DNA of 64,000 nt from Variovorax paradoxus NBRC 15149 (GTDB taxonomy: Bacteria; Pseudomonadota; Gammaproteobacteria; Burkholderiales; Burkholderiaceae_C), in contig NZ_BCUT01000006.1 in assembly GCF_001591365.1 (NCBI RefSeq), positions 62,001 to 126,000 on the forward strand, in the 5' to 3' direction. Both the position numbers and the translations under genes were made by a program. Below, piece after piece: positions 9,122-16,753 of the stretch. The notes under the pieces are model-generated. The model did not search any database, was not told the origin of the DNA, and worked only from the letters and a program-made list of their open reading frames with translations. The stretch's first letter is position 1. Each line of letters begins with the position of its first letter.

Positions 9122-9615
9122 GCAAAAATAAAAGCGCCCACGTTTCCGAAACCCCCGCGACGCAGCTGCTGCGAGCGAACAAGGTCGCCTTCACCGAGCA
9201 TCCGTACGAATACCTGGAGCACGGCGGCGCGCAGCACAGCGCGGCCGTGCTGGGCTTCGATCCCTTCACGGTGGTGAAGACGCTGGTGATGCAGGACCAG
9301 GACGCCAGGCCGCTGATCGTGCTGATGCACGGCAACCGCACGGTGTCGACCAAGAACCTCGCGCGGCAGATCGGCGCCAAGTCGGTCGAGCCCTGCAAGC
9401 CCGAGGTCGCGCAGCGCCACAGCGGCTACATGGTGGGCGGCACCTCGCCCTTCGGCACGCGGCGCGCAATGCCGGTGTACATCGAATCGACCATCCTCGA
9501 ACTGCCGAGGATCGCGATCAACGGCGGGCGGCGCGGCTACCTCGTGGGCATCGACCCGCAGGTGTGCGTCGCCCTGCTCGGCGCCACGCCGGTGCAGTGC
9601 GCGCTGGCAGAATAG
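9118..9615 (+). CDS. ybaK: Cys-tRNA(Pro)/Cys-tRNA(Cys) deacylase YbaK
   Basis: YbaK removes cysteine wrongly attached to tRNA(Pro) and so protects translation. The 165-residue protein has the family features: AAVLGFDPFTVVKTLVMQ with the conserved Lys near residue 55, the GNRTVSTKNLAR segment near 75-86, and the GGTSPFGTRR loop near 107-116. The start is a GTG at 9118 that overlaps the stop of the preceding reductase gene (GTGA); no other start gives the full N-terminal strand. Length is normal for the family. Confidence 0.92.
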   Translation: MSKNKSAHVSETPATQLLRANKVAFTEHPYEYLEHGGAQHSAAVLGFDPFTVVKTLVMQDQDARPLIVLMHGNRTVSTKNLARQIGAKSVEPCKPEVAQRHSGYMVGGTSPFGTRRAMPVYIESTILELPRIAINGGRRGYLVGIDPQVCVALLGATPVQCALAE

Positions 9616-9663
9616 CCGGCGTCGCCGAACAAGAACAACCATTCCTCCCCGCGGAGCGCCGCC

Positions 9664-10299
9664 TTGAGCTTTCATCTGCCGTCTTTCATCGCCATCGTGG
9701 CTTCGTACCTGATCGGCTCGCTGTCCTTTGCGGTCATCGTGAGCAAGGCGCTCGGCATGGCCGATCCGCGCAGCTACGGCAGCGGCAACCCCGGTGCCAC
9801 CAACGTGCTGCGCTCGGGCAACAAGGGCGCGGCGCTGGCCACGCTGCTGCTCGATGCGCTCAAGGGCTGGCTGCCGGTGTTCCTGATCCGCCATTTCGGC
9901 GCCCAGTGGGGCCTGGGCGAAGGCGTGGCCGCGCTGGCCGGCCTGGCGGCCTTCCTGGGCCACCTCTACCCCGTGTTCTTCGGCTTCCAGGGCGGCAAGG
10001 GCGTGGCCACGGCGGCCGGCGTGCTGGTGGGCATCGCGCCCTGGCTGGGGCTCGCGACCGGCGCCACCTGGCTGATCATCGCGGTGTTCTTCCGCTATTC
10101 GTCGCTGTCGTCGCTGGTGGCGGCCTTCTTTGCGCCGGCCTATTACCTGCTGGGCGGCAATATTGCGTGGCCGCTCGACCGCACGGTGCTGATTGCGATC
10201 ATCATCATGAGTCTGCTGCTGGTCTGGCGGCACCGCGAGAACATCCGCCGGCTCGCGGCCGGCACGGAGTCGAAACTCGGCTCGAAGAAAAAGGCTTGA
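9664..10299 (+). CDS. plsY: Acyl-phosphate:glycerol-3-phosphate acyltransferase PlsY
   Basis: PlsY makes lysophosphatidic acid from acyl-phosphate and glycerol-3-phosphate, the first step of phospholipid synthesis, in the inner membrane. The 211-residue protein has several hydrophobic segments and the three family motifs: SYGSGNPGATN (about residues 37-47), FLGHLYPVFFGFQGGKGVAT (about 97-116) and a third loop near HRENIRRL at the C-terminus. The start codon is TTG at 9664; no ATG is suitably placed. It is followed after 8 bp by the RidA-family gene. Confidence 0.93.
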   Translation: MSFHLPSFIAIVASYLIGSLSFAVIVSKALGMADPRSYGSGNPGATNVLRSGNKGAALATLLLDALKGWLPVFLIRHFGAQWGLGEGVAALAGLAAFLGHLYPVFFGFQGGKGVATAAGVLVGIAPWLGLATGATWLIIAVFFRYSSLSSLVAAFFAPAYYLLGGNIAWPLDRTVLIAIIIMSLLLVWRHRENIRRLAAGTESKLGSKKKA

Positions 10300-10307
10300 T
10301 AAACACC

Positions 10308-10661
10308 ATGGCATCCATCACACGCTTCCACGTCGGCCCGCGCCTGTCCGAAACAGCCGTGCACAACGGCACCATCTACCTCGCGGGCCAGGTGCCCGAC
10401 GACACCACGCAGGACATCCGCGGCCAGACCACCCAGGTGCTGGCCATGGTCGACCGCCTGCTCGCCGAGGCCGGCAGCGACAAGTCGCGCATCCTCATGA
10501 CGCAGATCTTCCTGGCCGACATCACCGACATCGCGGCCATGAACGAGGTGTGGGATGCCTGGATTCCCGCCGGCAACACCCCGCCGCGCGCAACGGTGCA
10601 GGCCAAGATGGCCAATGCAGCCTACAAGATCGAGATCGTCGTCACGGCCGCCCAGGCCTGA
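10308..10661 (+). CDS. RidA family protein
   Basis: The 117-residue protein belongs to the YjgF/YER057c/UK114 (RidA) family, which hydrolyses reactive enamine/imine intermediates made by PLP enzymes. The C-terminal half contains NTPPRATVQAKMA with the Arg (about residue 94) that binds the substrate carboxylate in active deaminases. The N-terminal part (VHNGTIYLAGQVP) matches the family. The start at 10308 lies 8 bp after plsY. It may belong to one of the Rid subgroups rather than to archetypal RidA. Confidence 0.9.
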   Translation: MASITRFHVGPRLSETAVHNGTIYLAGQVPDDTTQDIRGQTTQVLAMVDRLLAEAGSDKSRILMTQIFLADITDIAAMNEVWDAWIPAGNTPPRATVQAKMANAAYKIEIVVTAAQA

Positions 10662-10670
10662 CGCGGGCGG

Positions 10671-11312
10671 TCAATAGCGTTTTTCGAGGACCATCTGGTC
10701 CGCGTCGCGGCGCATCGAGAAACGGTTGATGAAGCTGTTGCCCAGCAGCACGAAGGGCATGGGCTGCGGCGAGACGATGGCGTCGATGTCGTACACCTCC
10801 ACGTCGCCCACGCGCACCGATTGCAGCCGCAGCTTGTAGCCGCTGGACACGCCGTTGGCGGTGCTCATCTGGATGCGCTGCCCCTTGCTGTAGTCCAGGC
10901 CGATCCGCTGGGCATCGTCGGCCGACAGCGCGATCGACGTGGCGCCCGTGTCGAGCATGAAGGTGACGGGGCGGCCGTTGATGGCGCCCTGCGTCATGAA
11001 ATGGCCGCGGCTGTCGGCTGGCAGCACGATGCGGCTGCCGCCACCGGTGCCTCCCCCGCCGCCGATGCTGACCGGCGTGTCCATGCGCAGATTGACGCGC
11101 TTGCCATCGAGTTCGACCACCGCCTGCTCGGCCTGCAGCGACACCAGCTTCACGCCCTGGAAGGTCTCGCCGACCGCCACCGTCTTGGGCGGCGCGCCGT
11201 TCACGATCAGGATCGCGCGGCTGCCGATGGTGCCGGTCAGCATCACGGAGCCGGCCGCATGCGCCCCGGCAGCGGCAGCCAGCAGCTGCGCTGCGACGAC
11301 GAGGGCCTTCAT
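10671..11312 (-). CDS. Retropepsin-like aspartic protease with signal peptide
   Basis: The 213-residue product starts with a signal-like segment (KALVVAAQLLAAAAGAHA) and is probably exported. The C-terminal half is a clan AA (retropepsin-like, TIGR02281-type) domain with the active-site motif FMLDTGATSIALS (about residues 118-130) and the partner region MPFVLLGNSFINRF (about 184-197). Between the two is a Gly-rich linker. The family contains a single Asp per chain and acts as a dimer; natural substrates are mostly unknown. It lies 8 bp downstream of yajQ on the same strand and converges with the RidA-family gene. Confidence 0.87.
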   Translation of the reverse strand: MKALVVAAQLLAAAAGAHAAGSVMLTGTIGSRAILIVNGAPPKTVAVGETFQGVKLVSLQAEQAVVELDGKRVNLRMDTPVSIGGGGGTGGGSRIVLPADSRGHFMTQGAINGRPVTFMLDTGATSIALSADDAQRIGLDYSKGQRIQMSTANGVSSGYKLRLQSVRVGDVEVYDIDAIVSPQPMPFVLLGNSFINRFSMRRDADQMVLEKRY

Positions 11313-11319
11313 TTGCGGC

Positions 11320-11805
11320 TCAGTCGCGGAAGTTGTTGAAAGACAGCGGCATGTCGGGCACGTCTTTCTTGATGAGTGCCATGGCCGCCTGCAGGTCGTC
11401 GCGCTTGGCGCCGGTGATGCGCACCGCGTCGCCCTGGATGGCCGCCTGCACCTTGAGCTTGCTGTCCTTGATGATGCGGGTGATCTTCTTGGCCTGCTCG
11501 GATTCGATGCCGCTCTTCACCTTGATGACCTGCTTGACCTTGTCGCCGCCGATCTTCTGAACGTCGCCCTTGTCGAGGAAGCGCACGTCGACGCTGCGCT
11601 TGGTGAGCTTGGCGCGCAGGATGTCCTCGACCTGCACGAGCTGGAACTCGGCGTCGCCGATCATGGTGATTTCCTTGTCCTTGAGCTCGACGGCGGCGGC
11701 CGTGCCCTTGAAATCGAAGCGCGTTGCGATTTCCTTGGCGGTGTTTTCGACCGCATTCTTCACTTCGGGCAGATTGGGCTCGCAGACGGTATCGAAAGAC
11801 GGCAT
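11320..11805 (-). CDS. yajQ: YajQ family nucleotide-binding protein
   Basis: The 161-residue protein matches the YajQ (DUF520) family along its whole length, from MPSFDTVCEPNLPEVKNAVE to MALIKKDVPDMPLSFNNFRD. Family members bind RNA or nucleotides, and some bind cyclic di-GMP and influence virulence gene expression. I chose ATG at 11805 because the family N-terminus is PSFD; an ATG six codons earlier is also in frame. The start faces murB across a short divergent gap of 44 bp. Confidence 0.93.
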   Translation of the reverse strand: MPSFDTVCEPNLPEVKNAVENTAKEIATRFDFKGTAAAVELKDKEITMIGDAEFQLVQVEDILRAKLTKRSVDVRFLDKGDVQKIGGDKVKQVIKVKSGIESEQAKKITRIIKDSKLKVQAAIQGDAVRITGAKRDDLQAAMALIKKDVPDMPLSFNNFRD

Positions 11806-11849
11806 GGGCTCTCCTGAATTCACGGGGTGCTGGATGCGACAATTCTCCC

Positions 11850-12902
11850 ATGATCGTGGAGAACAACGTCCCGCTGCAGCCGTACAACAGCTTTGGCATC
11901 GTCGCGCGCGCGCAGAACCTCGTGCGCATCGCCAGCGAGGCGGATGTGGCCGAGCTGCGGGCCGACCCCCGCTGGCGCGATGCGCCGCGCTTCGTGCTGG
12001 GCGGCGGCAGCAACATCGTGCTCACCGGCGACGTCAAGCCGCTGGTGCTGAAGGTCGAGATCAAGGGGCTGCGGCTGGTCGAGGAAACCCCGCGCGCCTG
12101 GATCGTGGAGGCCGGCGCGGGCGAAATCTGGCATGACGCGGTGCAATGGATGCTCGAGCACGGCTATCCGGGGCTGGAGAACCTGGCGCTCATTCCGGGC
12201 ACCGTGGGCGGCGCGCCGGTGCAGAACATCGGCGCCTACGGCGTCGAGCTGCAGGACCGCTTCGATTCGCTCGATGCCATCGACCTGGACACCGGGCGCG
12301 GTTTCACGCTCGACGCCGCGCAGTGCGCCTTCGGCTACCGCGACTCGGTGTTCAAGCATGTGCGCAGCGGCCCCAACGACTTCGGCCTGTCGGGCCGGGC
12401 GCTGATCACCCGCGTGCGCTTTCGCCTGCCCAAGCCCTGGAAAGCCGTGGTGGGCTACCTCGACCTCGAGCGCAAGATGGAAGAAACCGGCAACTTCACG
12501 CCCAGCGCCACCGACGTGTTCGACTGGGTCTGCGCCATCCGCCGCGCCAAGCTGCCCGACTGGCGCGTGCTCGGCAACGCCGGCAGCTTCTTCAAGAACC
12601 CCACGGTCACGCCCGAGCAGTGCGCCGACATCATTGCGCGCGACCCCAAGATCGTGCACTACCCGATGGACGACGGCAGCATCAAGCTCGCGGCCGGCTG
12701 GCTCATCGATGCCTGCGGCTGGAAGGGCAAGTCGGTCGGCAATGCCGGCGTCTACGAAAGGCAGGCGCTGGTGCTGGTGAACCGCGGCGGCCTCGAGAAC
12801 CCGGTCACGGGCGGCGAGGTCATGACCCTGGCCAAGGCCATCCAGACCAGCGTGTACGAGCGCTTCGGCATCCGGCTGGAGCCGGAGCCGGTGGTCGTCT
12901 GA
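11850..12902 (+). CDS. murB: UDP-N-acetylenolpyruvoylglucosamine reductase MurB
   Basis: MurB uses NADPH and FAD to reduce UDP-GlcNAc-enolpyruvate to UDP-MurNAc in peptidoglycan synthesis. The 350-residue protein has the FAD-binding PCMH-type domain (FVLGGGSNIVL near residue 48; LALIPGTVGGAPVQNIGAYG near 112-131). The catalytic Ser lies in GNAGSFFKNP near 243-252. The C-terminus ends in a normal MurB tail (YERFGIRLEPEP). Its length matches the E. coli-type (type I) enzyme. The next gene begins 4 bp after the stop. Confidence 0.95.
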   Translation: MIVENNVPLQPYNSFGIVARAQNLVRIASEADVAELRADPRWRDAPRFVLGGGSNIVLTGDVKPLVLKVEIKGLRLVEETPRAWIVEAGAGEIWHDAVQWMLEHGYPGLENLALIPGTVGGAPVQNIGAYGVELQDRFDSLDAIDLDTGRGFTLDAAQCAFGYRDSVFKHVRSGPNDFGLSGRALITRVRFRLPKPWKAVVGYLDLERKMEETGNFTPSATDVFDWVCAIRRAKLPDWRVLGNAGSFFKNPTVTPEQCADIIARDPKIVHYPMDDGSIKLAAGWLIDACGWKGKSVGNAGVYERQALVLVNRGGLENPVTGGEVMTLAKAIQTSVYERFGIRLEPEPVVV

Positions 12903-12906
12903 CGGC

Positions 12907-13746
12907 ATGGACCTCGACTTCCTGCACCTGAACTACCGGCGGCGCATTGCCGCCTTGATCTGGACCCGGCGGGCGGTGGTGGCGGGCGCCTTCGTTACCG
13001 TGTTCTTCGCCTTGCGCCACGGCCGGCTGGCGCTGGTGCCGTTGATCCTGGCCGCCTGGGCGCTGGCGGCCGCGCTCGGCTTCATGGAAACCAGCCTGCG
13101 CCGCCAGTTCATCCGCGAGGCCCGGCTGCCGCCCTTCCTGGCCGGCAAGCTGCGCGCGGCCCATCCCGGCCTGAGCCAGCGCGACGCCGAACTGGTGCTG
13201 CGCGGGCTGCGCCAGTTCTTCATGGCGCATTTGCGCAGCGGCCGCAAGTTCGTCGCCATGCCGTCCAAGGTGGTCGACACGGCCTGGCACGAGTTCATCC
13301 TGCACACGCAGGGCTACCAGAACTGGTGCAAGGCGGCCTTCGGCGGCATGCTGCACCACAGCCCGGCCGAGGTGCTGGGCAAGGACCCCAAGCGCAACGA
13401 CGGCCTGCGCCGCAGCTGGTACTGGGCCTGCAAGGAGGAAAGCATCGATCCGCGCACGCCGGCGCGCCTGCCGCTCCTGTTCGCGCTGGACGTGAAGTTC
13501 GGCATCCCGGGCGGCTTCGACTACGTGCCCGACTGCAGGGCGGTCGACCGGCATGCCGGCTCCGATGCCCATTGCGGCACCAGCTTCGGCGACTCGTCGT
13601 CCGATGGCGGCGGCTCGGGCGATGCCGGCGGCTTCGGCGGCAGCGAATCAAGCAGCGGCGGCGGCGATGGCGGCGGGGGAGGGGATTCGTCCGGCGGCGA
13701 CGGCGGCGGGTGTGGCGGCGGCTGCGGGGGCGGCGGCGGCGATTGA
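12907..13746 (+). CDS. Gly-rich-tailed membrane protein with WHxFI motif
   Basis: The 279-residue product has two hydrophobic segments (about residues 22-58). A central domain follows with VVDTAWHEFILHTQGYQNWC (about 119-138), a motif shared with plant and bacterial glycine-rich domain proteins. The C-terminal 65 residues are almost only Gly, Ser, Asp and Cys, ending GGGCGGGCGGGGGD. The function is unknown. The Gly/Cys tail could be a flexible or metal-binding extension (inference). The gene starts 4 bp after murB, so it is probably read from the same transcript. The low-complexity tail follows the strand's codon use and looks like real coding sequence. Confidence 0.75.
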   Translation: MDLDFLHLNYRRRIAALIWTRRAVVAGAFVTVFFALRHGRLALVPLILAAWALAAALGFMETSLRRQFIREARLPPFLAGKLRAAHPGLSQRDAELVLRGLRQFFMAHLRSGRKFVAMPSKVVDTAWHEFILHTQGYQNWCKAAFGGMLHHSPAEVLGKDPKRNDGLRRSWYWACKEESIDPRTPARLPLLFALDVKFGIPGGFDYVPDCRAVDRHAGSDAHCGTSFGDSSSDGGGSGDAGGFGGSESSSGGGDGGGGGDSSGGDGGGCGGGCGGGGGD

Positions 13747-13784
13747 CCGGCCGGAGCGGCGCACCAGGCGTACGCACCAAAGCA

Positions 13785-13806
13785 AACGGGCCCGCGAGGG
13801 CCCGTT
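13785..13806. terminator. Bidirectional terminator hairpin between converging genes
   Basis: A perfect 9-bp stem (AACGGGCCC / GGGCCCGTT) with the loop GCGA lies between the Gly-rich-tail gene and argG, which converge here. On the argG strand it is followed by a T-rich stretch (TTTGCTTT), so it fits a rho-independent terminator for argG; the plus-strand side has fewer T residues. Confidence 0.7.
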
Positions 13807-13831
13807 CGTCATTGGAGGAAGCGCGTGGCGC

Positions 13832-15172
13832 TTACTTGGTCTCGTCGTCGTTCGAGAGCCGCGGCACCGCGGTGCCCTGGCCCGGCGACAGCAGCCCGGT
13901 GCGGGTGTAGATCGCGAGCTTCTCGCGCGTGTCGACGATGTCGAGGTTGCGCATCGTGAGCTGGCCGATGCGGTCCAGCGGCGTGAACGCGCCCGCAACC
14001 TTCTCCATGCTCAGCCGCTCGGGCTTGTAGGTGAGGTTGGGCGAGACGGTGTTGAGAATCGAATAGTCGTTGCCGCGGCGCAGTTCGATCGTCACTTCGC
14101 CGGTGACGGCGCGCGCCACCCAGCGCTGTGCGGTCTCGCGCAGCATGATGGCCTGAGGATCGAACCAGCGGCCCTGGTAGAGCAGGCGGCCGAGCTTGCG
14201 GCCGTGGTCGCGGTACTGCTCGATGGTGTCTTCGTTGTGGATGCCGGTCACCAGGCGCTCGTAGGCGATGAACAGCAGCGCGAGACCCGGAGCCTCGTAG
14301 ATGCCGCGGCTCTTGGCCTCGATGATGCGGTTCTCGATCTGGTCGCTCATGCCCAGGCCGTGCCGGCCGCCGATGCGGTTGGCTTCCAGGATCAGCTCGA
14401 CGAGGTTCGCATGTTCGACGCCGTTCAGGGCGACCGGGCGGCCTTCCTCGAAGCGCACGCTGACCGTCTCGCGCTTGACCTCGACCTCGTCCTTCCAGAA
14501 CGCCACGCCCATGATCGGCTGCACGATCTGCATGCCGCTGTCGAGGTTCTCCAGGTCCTTGGCCTCGTGCGTGGCGCCGAGCATGTTGGAGTCGGTGCTG
14601 TAGGCCTTCTCGGCCGACATCTTGTAGCCGAAGCCGGCCTTGGTCATGAAGGCCGACATCTCGGCCCGGCCGCCGAGCTCGTCGATGAACAGCTGGTCGA
14701 GCCAGGGCTTGTAGATCTTGAGGTTCGGGTTGGTGAGCAGGCCGTAGCGGTAGAAGCGCTCGATGTCGTTGCCCTTGTAGGTGCTGCCGTCGCCCCAGAT
14801 GTGGACGTCGTCTTCCTTCATGGCCGACACCAGCATGGTGCCGGTCACCGCGCGGCCGAGCGGCGTGGTGTTGAAGTAGGTGACGCCGGCGGTGGTGACG
14901 TGGAAGGCGCCGGCCTGCAGCGCGGCAATGCCTTCGTTGGCGAGCTGCGCGCGGCAGTCGATCAGGCGGGCGTTCTCGGCGCCGTAGAGCATCGCCTTGC
15001 GCGGGATCTCGTCGTAGTCGGGCTCGTCGGGCTGGCCGAGGTTGGCGGTGTAGGCGTAGGGAATCGCGCCCTTCAGCTTCATCCAGTGCAGTGCCGCGCT
15101 GGTGTCCAGGCCGCCCGAAAAGGCAATGCCGACCTTCTGGCCGGCGGGAACGTTTTGGAGAATGGTCGACAT
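13832..15172 (-). CDS. argG: Argininosuccinate synthase ArgG
   Basis: ArgG joins citrulline and aspartate using ATP in arginine synthesis. The 446-residue protein has the ATP-binding motif GIAFSGGLDTSAALHWM near residues 15-31. It resembles the long E. coli-type enzyme (447 residues) rather than the shorter class. Later conserved parts include DVHIWGDGSTYKGNDIERF (about 119-137). Arginine and ornithine supply links it loosely to the siderophore cluster, but nothing in its position shows coregulation. Confidence 0.95.
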   Translation of the reverse strand: MSTILQNVPAGQKVGIAFSGGLDTSAALHWMKLKGAIPYAYTANLGQPDEPDYDEIPRKAMLYGAENARLIDCRAQLANEGIAALQAGAFHVTTAGVTYFNTTPLGRAVTGTMLVSAMKEDDVHIWGDGSTYKGNDIERFYRYGLLTNPNLKIYKPWLDQLFIDELGGRAEMSAFMTKAGFGYKMSAEKAYSTDSNMLGATHEAKDLENLDSGMQIVQPIMGVAFWKDEVEVKRETVSVRFEEGRPVALNGVEHANLVELILEANRIGGRHGLGMSDQIENRIIEAKSRGIYEAPGLALLFIAYERLVTGIHNEDTIEQYRDHGRKLGRLLYQGRWFDPQAIMLRETAQRWVARAVTGEVTIELRRGNDYSILNTVSPNLTYKPERLSMEKVAGAFTPLDRIGQLTMRNLDIVDTREKLAIYTRTGLLSPGQGTAVPRLSNDDETK

Positions 15173-15192
15173 GTGGGTGTCCGGTTCGCGGT

Positions 15193-15519
15193 TCAGCCGA
15201 AATGGCAGATGTAGCTGTAGGGCTCGCCAGTGACCCGGATCTGGAAGCTCGAATTGCCCGGCACGCTGAACTTCTGGCCGGGGCCCGAGGCGATCCATTC
15301 GGTGGTTCCCGCCAGCTGGTACTCGCAGCTGCCGGCGGTGCCTTCCATGATCTCGGGCGCGCCGGTGTTGAAGGTCAGGGTGGACGGAAGGATCACGCCG
15401 ACCGATTTCCTGGTGCCGTCGGCCAGCGTGAGGCTGTGGCTCACGCACTTGCCGTCGAAATACACATTGGCCTTGGTCGCCACTGCGGCGCTGTTGAGAG
15501 TGTCGGTAGTCGTCGTCAT
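15193..15519 (-). CDS. ppnP: Pyrimidine/purine nucleoside phosphorylase PpnP
   Basis: The 108-residue protein is a small cupin-fold (DUF1255/YaiE) protein, now known as a broad nucleoside phosphorylase. Visible features include NVYFDGKCVSHSLTLADGTR, the VGVILPSTLTFNTGAPEIME strands and the closing PYSYICHFG. I chose ATG at 15519, which gives family length; an earlier in-frame ATG would add an Arg-rich stretch unlike the family. It is 20 bp upstream of argG on the same strand. In the gap before it (15520-15654) an ACCCC/GGGGT hairpin lies near 15578-15590. Confidence 0.88.
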   Translation of the reverse strand: MTTTTDTLNSAAVATKANVYFDGKCVSHSLTLADGTRKSVGVILPSTLTFNTGAPEIMEGTAGSCEYQLAGTTEWIASGPGQKFSVPGNSSFQIRVTGEPYSYICHFG

Positions 15520-15654
15520 TGGAGGGCGCCGGCGCATGCGCGGTCGGCTTGTCGAGGACGCGCCACCGCGGCGGCGCACCCCTTTGGGGTTGGAAAAGTC
15601 CTCGATTTTAGGGCTTGGCCGGCACCGGCAGCCCGGCCCGCCGCATCGGGCGGC

Positions 15655-16260
15655 TCAGCGCCAGTGGCGGTAGCCGTACCCGCGGTAGCCGCCCCAGCCT
15701 CTCGAGTACCCCAGGTTGAGCGAAATGCCCACCGGCGGATAGGCATAGGGATAGGCGTAGGGATAGGTGTAGGCGGGCTGCACGTAGACGGGCGGCGCAT
15801 ACACGGGTGCCGGCTGCACGTAGACCGGCGCCGGCGCATTGGAGACCACCACGCCCGGTTCGGGCACGACGTTGTCCCAGGGCGAGCCGCCCGGCTGCGC
15901 GTATTGCGGCTGCTGCTGGTACTGCTGTTGGTACTGCTGTTGCTGGCCGGTGTTGTTGGCCTCGACGGGGTAGGGCTGCAACTGCGGCTGCGGCGCCACA
16001 GGCGAGGTCGTCACGCCATAGGCGCCGACCTCGACCGGGATGGTCGCGCCCGGCCGGCTGTTGGTGCGGGTGGTGTACTGGCGGCCGTTGTATTCGTAGG
16101 TGACGTTGTAGCTCACGTCGCTGCCGGTCGTCTCGCGGATCGGGGTGGCCGAAATCACCCGGGCCTGGACCACTTGCTGGGCCTGCACCACGCTGGCGCC
16201 GGTCGCCAGCAGGCCGGCCACGGAAAGACCCGCAAGGGTGCGAAAAACGTGCTTGTTCAT
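15655..16260 (-). CDS. Secreted Gln/Pro/Tyr-rich protein
   Basis: The 201-residue protein has a clear signal peptide (KHVFRTLAGLSVAGLLATGASVVQA). A short conserved-looking domain follows (about residues 30-80, with ISATPIRETTGSDVSYNVTY). The rest is low complexity: a Gln/Tyr run (QQQQYQQQYQQQ), then Pro/Val/Tyr repeats (YVQPAPVYAPPVYVQPAYTY), ending with Gly/Tyr/Arg. Similar proteins occur as periplasmic or outer-membrane-associated proteins of unknown function in Betaproteobacteria. AGGAG precedes the start. Confidence 0.75.
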   Translation of the reverse strand: MNKHVFRTLAGLSVAGLLATGASVVQAQQVVQARVISATPIRETTGSDVSYNVTYEYNGRQYTTRTNSRPGATIPVEVGAYGVTTSPVAPQPQLQPYPVEANNTGQQQQYQQQYQQQPQYAQPGGSPWDNVVPEPGVVVSNAPAPVYVQPAPVYAPPVYVQPAYTYPYAYPYAYPPVGISLNLGYSRGWGGYRGYGYRHWR

Positions 16261-16318
16261 GGTGTTCTCTCCTGCAGATCGAGGTTGGAGGCCGGCCGGC
16301 GAGGCGGGGTTCCGGCAT

Positions 16319-16684
16319 TTACACGGCATTCACGGCGTTCACGGTGGCCCAGGCTTCAGCGTCGAACCCCGTCGTAACGCCGGTTTTCGGGCCCCAGTTG
16401 ACCACCGGCCGCTTGATCAGGCTGGGGTTGGCCAGCAGCACGGCGCGCGCCGAAGCGGCGTCGACCACCGCATTGCGGGTGGTTTCGTCGAGCTTGCGCC
16501 AGGTGGTGCCGCGGCGGTTGACCAGCGCCTCCCAGCCGGGCTTCCTGAGCCACTGGTCGAGCTCGGCCTCGGGCACGGCCTGTTTCTTGAAGTCATGGAA
16601 GGTGTAGGCCACGCCGTGGTCGTCGAGCCAGGTGCGGGCGCGCTTGACGGTGTCGCAGTTCGGAATGCCGTAGAGGGTTGTCAT
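16319..16684 (-). CDS. ArsC/Spx family reductase-like protein (YffB type)
   Basis: The 121-residue protein has the thioredoxin-like ArsC fold. It begins TTLYGIPNCDTVKRARTWL, with one cysteine (Cys10) followed by DTV, as in YffB-type members, and later carries SLIKRPVVNW near residue 90. The RPV motif is typical. YffB-type proteins are thought to be glutathione-dependent thiol reductases; an arsenate role is less likely because no other ars gene is near. It is divergent from folC with a gap of 69 bp. Confidence 0.88.
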   Translation of the reverse strand: MTTLYGIPNCDTVKRARTWLDDHGVAYTFHDFKKQAVPEAELDQWLRKPGWEALVNRRGTTWRKLDETTRNAVVDAASARAVLLANPSLIKRPVVNWGPKTGVTTGFDAEAWATVNAVNAV

Positions 16685-16753
16685 GGACGCCAATGATGCC
16701 GATAAAACGCGCCGCGCCGGGCGCTTTGCGGGTCGGCGACAATGCCGGGCTCC

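Noticed and set aside
15207..16377. Plus-strand frames over the secreted Gln/Pro/Tyr-rich protein.
   Set aside because: They lie opposite a gene with a clear signal peptide and ribosome-binding site; the apparent His/Arg-rich products are antisense translations of its repeats.
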